5,814 bases of DNA from DASUPK01 sp035456265. Its GTDB lineage: Bacteria; Actinomycetota; Thermoleophilia; Solirubrobacterales; 70-9. The stretch covers positions 1-5,814 of the forward strand of contig DATIDP010000139.1 in NCBI GenBank assembly GCA_035456265.1, in the 5' to 3' direction. A program made the position numbers and the translations under genes. The notes below the pieces were generated by a model. That model saw only the letters and a program-made list of their open reading frames with translations. It did not search any database and was not told the DNA's origin. This document shows positions 1 through 5,814 of the stretch, in pieces; position 1 is the stretch's first letter; each line of letters starts with the position of its first letter.

Positions 1-1
1 C

Positions 2-571
2 TTCGACGCCGACGACCAGTACTTCCTCTCGGACACCGCCAAGGCGTTCATCGCCGGGCAGCTCAAGCACGCGCGCGAGATCTCCCCGCTCTTCGCCCAG
101 TGGGTCAACTCGTACAAGCGGCTCGTGCCGGGCTTCGAGGCACCCGTCTACCTGTCCTGGTCACGGCGCAACCGCTCGGCGCTGATCCGCGTGCCGCTCT
201 ACCACCCCGGCAAGGAGCAGGCGACGCGGGCCGAGCTCCGCTGCCCGGACCCGGCCTGCAACCCCTACCTCTGCTTCGCCGGGATGCTGCACGCCGGCCT
301 CGAGGGGATCGAGCACGGCTACGAGCTGCCCGAGCCCATGGAGCAGAACCTCTACCACCTGACTCCGGAAGAGCGCCAGCGGCGCGGGATCGAGCAGCTC
401 CCGGAGACGCTCGGCGAGTCGATCGAGCTCGCGGCCGAGTCCGAGCTCGTCCTCCGCATCCTCGGCGAGCACGCCTTCAACCGCTTCATCGAGATCAAGC
501 GCCAGGAGTGGGAGGACTACCGGGTGCGGGTCACGCCGTACGAGATCGAGCACTTCCTGCCGATTCTCTAG
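2..571 (+). CDS. glnA: Glutamine synthetase, type I (C-terminal part; 5' end outside window)
   Basis: This is the C-terminal 189 residues or so of glutamine synthetase, the cytoplasmic dodecameric enzyme that makes glutamine from glutamate, ammonia and ATP. The frame is open from base 2 to the TAG at 569-571. Seen directly: the active-site block NSYKRLVPGFEAP (Glu flap and Arg), then RNRSALIRVP, then ELRCPDPACNPYLCFAG, which match the conserved glutamate- and ATP-binding segments of the family. The tail WEDYRVRVTPYEIEHFLPIL resembles the GSI-alpha type more than the enterobacterial GSI-beta type. A tyrosine at 353-355 sits in NLYHLTPEE, where GSI-beta enzymes carry the adenylylation site NLYDLPPEE; the altered context makes adenylylation uncertain. 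About 250 N-terminal residues are missing because of the window edge. A paralogous gamma-glutamyl ligase of the same fold is possible but less likely, since the core motifs are intact. The downstream GNAT gene starts 32 nt after the stop. Confidence 0.93.
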   Translation, partial: FDADDQYFLSDTAKAFIAGQLKHAREISPLFAQWVNSYKRLVPGFEAPVYLSWSRRNRSALIRVPLYHPGKEQATRAELRCPDPACNPYLCFAGMLHAGLEGIEHGYELPEPMEQNLYHLTPEERQRRGIEQLPETLGESIELAAESELVLRILGEHAFNRFIEIKRQEWEDYRVRVTPYEIEHFLPIL

Positions 572-589
572 CTTCGCACCCGGCCCCAT

Positions 590-596
590 GGGAGGA
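590..596 (+). promoter_or_regulatory. Ribosome binding site fixing the GTG start of the GNAT gene
   Basis: GGGAGGA lies 7 nt before GTG at 604. No other start in this frame has such a site. The ATG at 588-590 belongs to another frame and overlaps this motif, so it is not the start. Confidence 0.75.
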
Positions 597-603
597 TCGC
601 CGG

Positions 604-1197
604 GTGTCCGGCGACTCCGTCGAGCTGACGCTGCGCGACGGCACCGCGGTTCAGATCCGACCGATCCGGCCCGGGGACCGGGGGGCGCTCGAGCGCGGCT
701 TCCAGCGGCTCAGCGAACGCTCGCGCTACACGCGGTTCCTCGCTCCCATGGAGCGGCTCAGCACGTCGATGCTCACCTATCTCACCGACGTCGACCACCA
801 CGACCACGAGGCGCTGATCGCCATCGACCCCGACTCCGGCGACGTGATCGGCGTGGCCCGCTATGTGCGAACCGACGGCACGGCCGCCGAGGCGGCCGTC
901 ACGGTCGCGGATCAGTGGCAGGGCGACGGGCTCGGCACGGGACTGACCAGCCTGCTGGCCGAGCGCGGGCTCGAGGAGGGAATCGACCGCTTCACCGCAC
1001 TGCTCCTGACAGAGAACAAGGACATGATCGGCCTCCTGGAGTCGCTCGGACAGGTCAAGATCATCCGACAGGGTGCCGGGACGATGGAGGTCGAGGTCCC
1101 CCTCGAGCCAGAGCGCCCCGGCGCCGGCAAGGGGCTCTACGCGCTGCTGCGCGCGGCACGCCGTGTCGCCGCCGCGGCGCGGGCCGCGGTGGAGTGA
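604..1197 (+). CDS. GNAT family N-acetyltransferase (Pat-like)
   Basis: A 197-residue GNAT acetyltransferase expected to move an acetyl group from acetyl-CoA to an amine in the cytoplasm. The start is GTG at 604, chosen for the Shine-Dalgarno at 590-596 and because the GNAT fold begins at once (VELTLRDGTAVQIRPIRPGD, residues 6-25). The helix segment FQRLSERSRYTRFL (33-46) and LTYLTDVDHHDHEALIA (57-73) resemble the acetyltransferase domain of actinobacterial protein lysine acetyltransferases (Pat type). The acetyl-CoA pyrophosphate loop is visible as Q106-G-D-G109-L-G111, the Q/RxxGxG/A motif of the family. There is no attached cyclic-nucleotide or acyl-CoA synthetase domain, unlike mycobacterial Pat or Pat-like fusions. 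The last 30 residues are Ala/Arg-rich and probably lie outside the fold. It follows the glutamine synthetase gene by 32 nt with no visible promoter, so co-transcription is likely. The substrate cannot be read from sequence; it could be a protein lysine or a small amine. Confidence 0.87.
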   Translation: MSGDSVELTLRDGTAVQIRPIRPGDRGALERGFQRLSERSRYTRFLAPMERLSTSMLTYLTDVDHHDHEALIAIDPDSGDVIGVARYVRTDGTAAEAAVTVADQWQGDGLGTGLTSLLAERGLEEGIDRFTALLLTENKDMIGLLESLGQVKIIRQGAGTMEVEVPLEPERPGAGKGLYALLRAARRVAAAARAAVE

Positions 1198-1201
1198 GCC
1201 C

Positions 1202-3211
<2,010 letters not shown>

Positions 3212-3218
3212 CTCTTCG

Positions 3219-3224
3219 AGAGTA
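3219..3224 (-). promoter_or_regulatory. Candidate -10 element of yyaL (possible leaderless transcript)
   Basis: Read on the minus strand, TACTCT fits the TAnnnT -10 pattern and ends exactly 7 nt before the ATG at 3211. No Shine-Dalgarno is present at normal spacing; only GAAGAG abuts the codon. That layout is typical of leaderless genes in actinobacteria, with transcription starting at the A of ATG. No good -35 is seen, so this stays a moderate inference. Confidence 0.4.
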
Positions 3225-3258
3225 CCCGGCACTCCCCATTCGACCCCGGCGGTCTGCA

Positions 3259-3264
3259 TATGAT
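3259..3264 (+). promoter_or_regulatory. Candidate -10 element of the ACT-domain gene
   Basis: TATGAT differs from the TATAAT consensus by one base and stands out in GC-rich sequence. Transcription would start near 3271, leaving about 19 nt of leader that just contains the ribosome binding site. A TTCGAC at 3239-3244 could be a weak -35, but the 14-nt spacer is short. Confidence 0.45.
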
Positions 3265-3279
3265 GCGACCACCTACGAC

Positions 3280-3286
3280 GGAGGGG
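3280..3286 (+). promoter_or_regulatory. Ribosome binding site fixing the ATG of the ACT gene
   Basis: GGAGGGG precedes ATG 3290, with 5 nt between GGAGG and the codon. It rules against the in-frame ATGs at 3260 and 3263, which overlap the candidate -10 element and have no such site. Confidence 0.7.
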
Positions 3287-3289
3287 TCG

Positions 3290-3679
3290 ATGAAGGACCT
3301 GACGGTGATCATGGACGACCAGCCGGGGAAGCTGGCCGACCTGGGCGAGGCGACCGGCAGGGCGGGGGTGAACATCGCCGGCCTCTGCGCGATGGTCGGG
3401 GACGGGAAGGGGTTCATCCACATCCTGGTGGACGACGCCGCCGCGGCCCGCGGGGCGCTGGAGGAGGCCGGGATCTCCGTCGCCGACGAGCGCGAGGCGG
3501 TCGTCGTCGATCTCCATGACAAGCCGGGGGCGATGGGCGAGATCGCGCGCGACCTCGCCGAGGCCGGCGTCAACATCGACGTCGCCTACACGATCTTCAC
3601 CGGCGTCCGCCTCGTGATCCTCACCGAGGACGTCGACGCGGCGCAGCAGGCGCTCGACCTGAACGGCGCCTCGGGCTAG
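3290..3679 (+). CDS. Tandem ACT-domain protein (129 aa)
   Basis: A small cytoplasmic protein made only of two ACT domains, the ligand-binding module that usually senses amino acids and controls a partner enzyme or regulator. Domain 1 spans about residues 1-62 and domain 2 about 68-127. Each opens with the same signature: DDQPGKLADLGEATGRAGVN (9-28) and HDKPGAMGEIARDLAEAGVN (76-95), that is D-x-PG followed by an amphipathic helix and the AGVNI turn where ligands bind at domain interfaces. The start at 3290 follows from the ribosome binding site, and homologous domains begin at the same point. There is no catalytic or DNA-binding part, so it must act through a partner or as a sensor; the partner is not evident here. 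It resembles the stand-alone double-ACT proteins grouped as COG4747-like. It is divergent from yyaL, monocistronic as far as visible, and followed by a strong hairpin. The ligand is unknown. Confidence 0.88.
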   Translation: MKDLTVIMDDQPGKLADLGEATGRAGVNIAGLCAMVGDGKGFIHILVDDAAAARGALEEAGISVADEREAVVVDLHDKPGAMGEIARDLAEAGVNIDVAYTIFTGVRLVILTEDVDAAQQALDLNGASG

Positions 3680-3696
3680 GCGCCGGCTCTGAAAGA

Positions 3697-3722
3697 CGAA
3701 CGGCCCCCGAAGGGGCCGTTCG
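3697..3722. terminator. Strong GC hairpin, probable terminator between convergent genes
   Basis: An 11-bp perfect stem (CGAACGGCCCC at 3697-3707 pairing with 3712-3722) is closed by a CGAA tetraloop. It lies 17 nt after the ACT gene stop and 22 nt beyond the stop of the minus-strand RTX gene, so it can serve both. No T-tract follows on the plus strand, and only a short TCTTTC follows on the minus strand. It is therefore not a textbook intrinsic terminator, though tractless hairpins are common in high-GC actinobacteria. Confidence 0.72.
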
Positions 3723-3744
3723 CGCGCATGCATCCGACAGCGAC

Positions 3745-4638
3745 TTACGGGCAGCGGACGAGCGTGTCGCGGCCCGATCCGCCCTTGCAGCGGTCGCGCT
3801 TCTTCCCGCCGTTCAGGAGATCGTCGCCGCTCTTGCCCTTGAGCCGGTCACGGCCGTTCTTCCCCTTGAGCACGTCGCCGGACTTGCCTCCGATCAGGCG
3901 GTCGGGGCCGCCGCCGCCGATGATCGTGTCACCGCCGTCCTGCCCGGAGACGAGATCCGCTCCGGCTCCGGAGCAGACCAGATCGCCACCGCCACCGGCG
4001 AAGACCTGGTCGTTGCCCGTGAAGGTGACGATCACATCGCTGCGTGACGTGCCGGTGATGACGTCGTCACCGGCGGTACCGGTGATGGTCGGCGCGCCGC
4101 AGCTCGGCCGGCCCTTCGGCTTCTTCGCCTTGGGCGGCTTGCTGACCGTCGTCGCGGCGGTGGCCGAGTTGTTCGCCGGTGTGTTGTCCTCCGGCGAGGC
4201 CACGGTCGCGGTGTTCGACAGCGTTCCGCTCTTCTTCGTCTTGACGACGATGGTCGCCGTCTGGCTGGCGCCATTCGCCACGGTCCCCAGGTTGCAGGTG
4301 ACCACGTTGCCCGCCTTCTGGCAGGCGCCGGCGCCGGCCGGGCTCGTCGCGGAGACGAAGTCGACGTCCGCGGCATTCGGGAGGTTGTCCGTCACCACTA
4401 CCGCGGTCGCGTCGAGCGGGCCTCCGTTCCTGACCCTGATCGTGTAGGTCAGGTTGTTGCCGCGGACCACCGGGTCCGGGCTGTCCGTCTTGGTGATCGA
4501 TAGATCGGCATCTCCCGGGGCCGCCGCGGCGCCTCCCGAATAGGCGGCGAGGATCGCGACGAGCAGGCCCAGCAGCAGAGCTGCGACGCCGACGAGTCGA
4601 GGCGCACCCCAACGCGGGGTCGCGTCACTGATGCGCAT
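3745..4638 (-). CDS. Secreted DUF11 and RTX-repeat calcium-binding-type protein
   Basis: A 297-residue exported protein. Residues 1-14 are basic, 15-33 form a hydrophobic segment, and small residues follow (GGAAAAPGD, 35-43) that suit signal peptidase cleavage near 40; an uncleaved anchor is the alternative. Residues 44-165 form a DUF11-type Ig-like domain: DLSITKTDSPDPV, LTYTIRVRNGG, and the end LSNTATVASPEDNTPANN. C106 and C115 could form a disulfide there. A Lys/Pro linker (167-178) leads to an RTX-like region (about 187-295) with twelve nonapeptides whose aspartates fall every nine residues from D192 to D291 without a break. In RTX proteins such GGxGxD repeats bind calcium in a parallel beta-roll. 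The last five repeats are rich in Lys/Arg. C180, C222, C284 and C296 are also present. No enzyme domain is seen; a wall or matrix role is only an inference. The start is supported by AAGGAGG at 4645-4651. Confidence 0.88.
   Translation of the reverse strand: MRISDATPRWGAPRLVGVAALLLGLLVAILAAYSGGAAAAPGDADLSITKTDSPDPVVRGNNLTYTIRVRNGGPLDATAVVVTDNLPNAADVDFVSATSPAGAGACQKAGNVVTCNLGTVANGASQTATIVVKTKKSGTLSNTATVASPEDNTPANNSATAATTVSKPPKAKKPKGRPSCGAPTITGTAGDDVITGTSRSDVIVTFTGNDQVFAGGGGDLVCSGAGADLVSGQDGGDTIIGGGGPDRLIGGKSGDVLKGKNGRDRLKGKSGDDLLNGGKKRDRCKGGSGRDTLVRCP
3754..4080 (-). repeat. Twelve degenerate 27-bp tandem repeats coding RTX nonapeptides
   Basis: The aspartate codons recur every 27 bases across twelve units. 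DNA identity between units is partial; the clearest match is between adjacent units near 3835-3880, which share CCCTTGAGC and GTC blocks. The array was probably built by old in-frame duplications and then diverged. Confidence 0.75.
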
Positions 4639-4644
4639 CTGTTC

Positions 4645-4651
4645 CCTCCTT
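4645..4651 (-). promoter_or_regulatory. Ribosome binding site of the RTX gene
   Basis: On the minus strand AAGGAGG lies 6 nt before the ATG at 4638, a near-perfect Shine-Dalgarno that decides this start. Confidence 0.8.
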
Positions 4652-4664
4652 GGCTTGGTTGCCT

Positions 4665-4696
4665 ACCCACGACAGCGCCGGCGCCGGCCCGTGGGT
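4665..4696. promoter_or_regulatory. Inverted repeat upstream of the RTX gene, possible operator
   Basis: ACCCAC (4665-4670) and GTGGGT (4691-4696) form inverted arms around a 20-nt core that itself contains the perfect palindrome CCGGCGCCGG (4678-4687). It lies 27-58 nt upstream of the RTX start codon, where a regulator or the promoter would sit. On the minus strand GGGTAG (4668-4663) overlaps the left arm. In such GC-rich DNA a chance origin is quite possible. Confidence 0.25.
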
Positions 4697-4742
4697 TACG
4701 GTCTCGCTCAGGCGAGCTCGCGCGCGACCTACGGGTGCCTTG

Positions 4743-4766
4743 GTTGGAACCGATCCCCGCGGGGTA
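4743..4766 (+). promoter_or_regulatory. Candidate SigB/SigF-type promoter for the 24-aa peptide gene
   Basis: GTTGGA (4743-4748), a 13-nt spacer and GGGTA (4762-4766) approximate the GTTTAA/GGGTAT promoters read by SigB/SigF-family stress sigma factors. Transcription would start near 4773, about 50 nt before the gene. The GGAAC at 4746-4750 also allows a reading as an ECF-type -35. No ordinary TATAAT-like -10 is seen in this region. Confidence 0.3.
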
Positions 4767-4808
4767 GCCGGTGACGCGAGAACAGGGACGTTCCGACGCC
4801 GATCAAGG

Positions 4809-4816
4809 AAGGAGGG
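4809..4816 (+). promoter_or_regulatory. Strong ribosome binding site of the 24-aa peptide gene
   Basis: AAGGAGGG sits within a pure purine run (4805-4823). The GGAGG core is 7 nt from ATG 4823, an ideal spacing. It is the main evidence that this very short frame is translated. Confidence 0.7.
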
Positions 4817-4822
4817 AGAGAG

Positions 4823-4897
4823 ATGTCCATCATCACGATCCTCATCATCATCATCCTGGTGCTGCTCGCGCTGTACCTGATCAGGCGAGTCGTCTAG
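4823..4897 (+). CDS. Small single-helix membrane peptide (24 aa)
   Basis: A 25-codon frame from ATG 4823 to TAG 4895-4897. The peptide begins MSIITI, continues with an unbroken run of Ile, Leu, Val, Ala and one Tyr through residue 20, and ends with R21-R22 and two valines. That is one transmembrane helix (about 3-20) with a positive C-terminal cap, so the C-terminus should face the cytoplasm. Repeated ATC and CTG/CTC codons fit the local codon use, and the frame has a very good Shine-Dalgarno. It is divergent from the RTX gene and ends 2 nt before the stop of the convergent aminotransferase gene. I do not recognise a named family; short hydrophobic peptides of this kind act elsewhere as membrane-complex subunits, stress peptides or type I toxins. 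None of these roles is shown here, and no antisense RNA gene is evident. Confidence 0.62.
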   Translation: MSIITILIIIILVLLALYLIRRVV

Positions 4898-4899
4898 AG

Positions 4900-5814
4900 C
4901 TAGGCGCCGGAGACGTCCGAGGCGAAGGCCTCGAAGGCCGCCACGTAGCGGTCGATGTGCTCCTGCTCGTGGGCGATCGAGAGGGTCCACTCCTCCTCGA
5001 CGCCGGGCGTCATGAAGATGCCGTGATTCATGTGATAGAGCCAGGCGAGGGTGGAGAGCTCACCGTCGACCTTGGTCAGGTAGTCGCGGTACTCGTAGAT
5101 CGGCTCCGGCGCGAAGATCACACAGCCCTTCGCGCCGAGGCCCTGCGTGTAGGCCGGCAGCCCGTACCTCTCGATGACCTCGTCGCAGCGCGCCTTCAGG
5201 GCGTCGTTGGTCTCCTCGAGCTTCTCGTAGACGTCCGGCGTGAGGACCTTCGTCAGGGTCGCCTCGGACGCGGCCATCACCAGCGGGTTGCCGTTGAAGG
5301 TGCCGATCTGGTGGACCTTGTCCGATGCGACGACCTCGCCCAGCTCGGCGGTCATCCCGATGGCTCCCCCCGGGTAGCCGCCGCAGATCGCCTTCGCGAG
5401 GCAGATCATGTCCGGCTGGACGCCGAAGCGCTGGGTTGCCCCGCCGTAGGCGATCGTGGCGCCGGTCTTCACCTCGTCGAAGATCAGCTGGACGCCGTGC
5501 TCGGTGCAGAGCTCGCGGACCCGCCCCAGATAGCCCTCCTTCGGCGGGATGATGTTGATGTTCATCATCGCCGGCTCGATGATCAGCCCGGCGACCTTCC
5601 CCTCGTGCTTCTTCAGCATCGCCTCGAGGATGTCGGCGTCGTTGAACGGCACCGGGACCGTCAGCTCGACCACCGCCTGCGGGTAGCCCGATCCGAACGG
5701 GATCGGGTTCGGGCTCTCGCGCGGTCCGAGCTCGTCGAGCTCCGGGTAGCAGGAGACCATCACGGCGTCGTGATGCCCGTCGTACGAGCCCTCGATCTTG
5801 ATGATCAGGTCCCG
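4900..5814 (-). CDS. Glutamate-1-semialdehyde aminomutase-like class III aminotransferase (N-terminus outside window)
   Basis: The C-terminal 304 residues of a PLP-dependent class III aminotransferase; the frame is open to the right edge and about 130 residues are missing. Seen in order (numbering from the edge): KIEGSYDGHHDAVM at 6-19, matching the YHGH cofactor loop of HemL-like enzymes; IIEPAMMNINIIPPKEGYL; LIFDEVKTG with D113, which should contact the pyridine nitrogen; CLAKAICGGYPGGAIG with K141 (codon 5392-5394), the expected Schiff-base lysine; and IGTFNGNPLVMAA. This pattern is closest to glutamate-1-semialdehyde 2,1-aminomutase, which makes 5-aminolevulinate for tetrapyrroles. True HemL usually reads FDEVMTGFR and GKIIGGGMPVGAFGG, so this is more safely called a HemL-like aminotransferase of unknown substrate. 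No other haem genes are in view. The stop is TAG at 4902-4900. Confidence 0.85.
   Translation of the reverse strand, partial: RDLIIKIEGSYDGHHDAVMVSCYPELDELGPRESPNPIPFGSGYPQAVVELTVPVPFNDADILEAMLKKHEGKVAGLIIEPAMMNINIIPPKEGYLGRVRELCTEHGVQLIFDEVKTGATIAYGGATQRFGVQPDMICLAKAICGGYPGGAIGMTAELGEVVASDKVHQIGTFNGNPLVMAASEATLTKVLTPDVYEKLEETNDALKARCDEVIERYGLPAYTQGLGAKGCVIFAPEPIYEYRDYLTKVDGELSTLAWLYHMNHGIFMTPGVEEEWTLSIAHEQEHIDRYVAAFEAFASDVSGA

Larger units (their letters stand above)
4639..4822. other. Divergent intergenic region (184 bp)
   Basis: This is the longest non-coding stretch in the window. It holds the RTX gene's ribosome binding site, the inverted repeat at 4665-4696, the candidate promoter at 4743-4766 and the purine-rich ribosome binding site of the peptide gene. 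The 8-base word CTTGGTTG occurs twice in the same direction (4654-4661 and 4739-4746), once near each gene. A longer frame through the region (4650-4880) has no coding character. Confidence 0.6.

Noticed and set aside
161..589. A minus-strand frame opposite glutamine synthetase
   Set aside because: It is antisense to a clearly conserved enzyme and shows no motif or start signal.
100..603. N-terminal extension of the GNAT frame back to 100
   Set aside because: The extension overlaps glutamine synthetase out of frame and reads as Arg/Ala/Pro-rich nonsense; the ribosome site at 590-596 places the start at 604.
3212..3733. Upstream extension of yyaL through the ACT gene
   Set aside because: The extra 174 residues are antisense to the ACT gene, and the family N-terminus begins at the ATG at 3211. 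A 16-residue extension from an upstream ATG is also unlike homologues.
3754..4080. The regular 27-bp repeats as a CRISPR or other non-coding array
   Set aside because: The units are adjacent, degenerate and in frame with RTX nonapeptides, with no constant repeat and unique spacers.
3728..4447. A 239-codon plus-strand frame opposite the RTX gene
   Set aside because: Its periodic Pro/Ser/Arg translation is just the antisense of the 27-bp RTX repeats; the minus-strand reading has signal, domain and ribosome site.
4650..4880. A 76-codon plus-strand frame overlapping the 24-aa peptide gene
   Set aside because: It has no ribosome site, an Arg-rich composition and no domain, and it crosses the promoter region; the shorter frame has all the translation signals.

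Overview
The window is GC-rich, gene-dense bacterial chromosome. Strong G/C bias at third codon positions, GTG used as a start, possible leaderless transcription, and the style of the secreted DUF11/RTX protein and the YyaL-type protein all point to a high-GC actinobacterium. Thermoleophilia (Solirubrobacterales/Gaiellales type) is my best guess; this rests on gene style and not on a marker gene.

Layout. (1) 2-571 (+): 3' end of a type I glutamine synthetase gene, cut by the left edge. (2) 604-1197 (+): a GNAT acetyltransferase, probably co-transcribed with it (32-nt gap, strong Shine-Dalgarno). (3) 1202-3211 (-): a complete YyaL/SPATA20-type protein with a thioredoxin-like DUF255 domain and an alpha/alpha-barrel, convergent with the GNAT gene with 4 nt between stops. 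(4) 3290-3679 (+): a 129-aa protein made of two tandem ACT domains, divergent from yyaL across a 78-bp promoter region. (5) 3697-3722: a strong hairpin that probably ends transcription from one or both sides. (6) 3745-4638 (-): a secreted or membrane-anchored protein with a DUF11 domain and twelve perfectly phased RTX-like nonapeptides. (7) 4639-4822: a divergent regulatory region. (8) 4823-4897 (+): a 24-codon gene for a one-helix membrane peptide with an excellent ribosome binding site. (9) 4900-5814 (-): a glutamate-1-semialdehyde aminomutase-like class III aminotransferase, cut by the right edge.

How the genes fit together. This is mostly ordinary chromosomal housekeeping content. Glutamine synthetase, the ACT protein and the aminotransferase all concern amino-acid nitrogen, but strand changes split them into at least five transcription units, so a joint pathway is not shown. 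No tRNA, rRNA, CRISPR array, transposase or attachment site was seen. No gene-free stretch exceeds 300 bases; the longest is 4639-4822. The least ordinary items are the tiny membrane peptide gene with its possible stress-sigma-type promoter, and the charge-segregated RTX domain.
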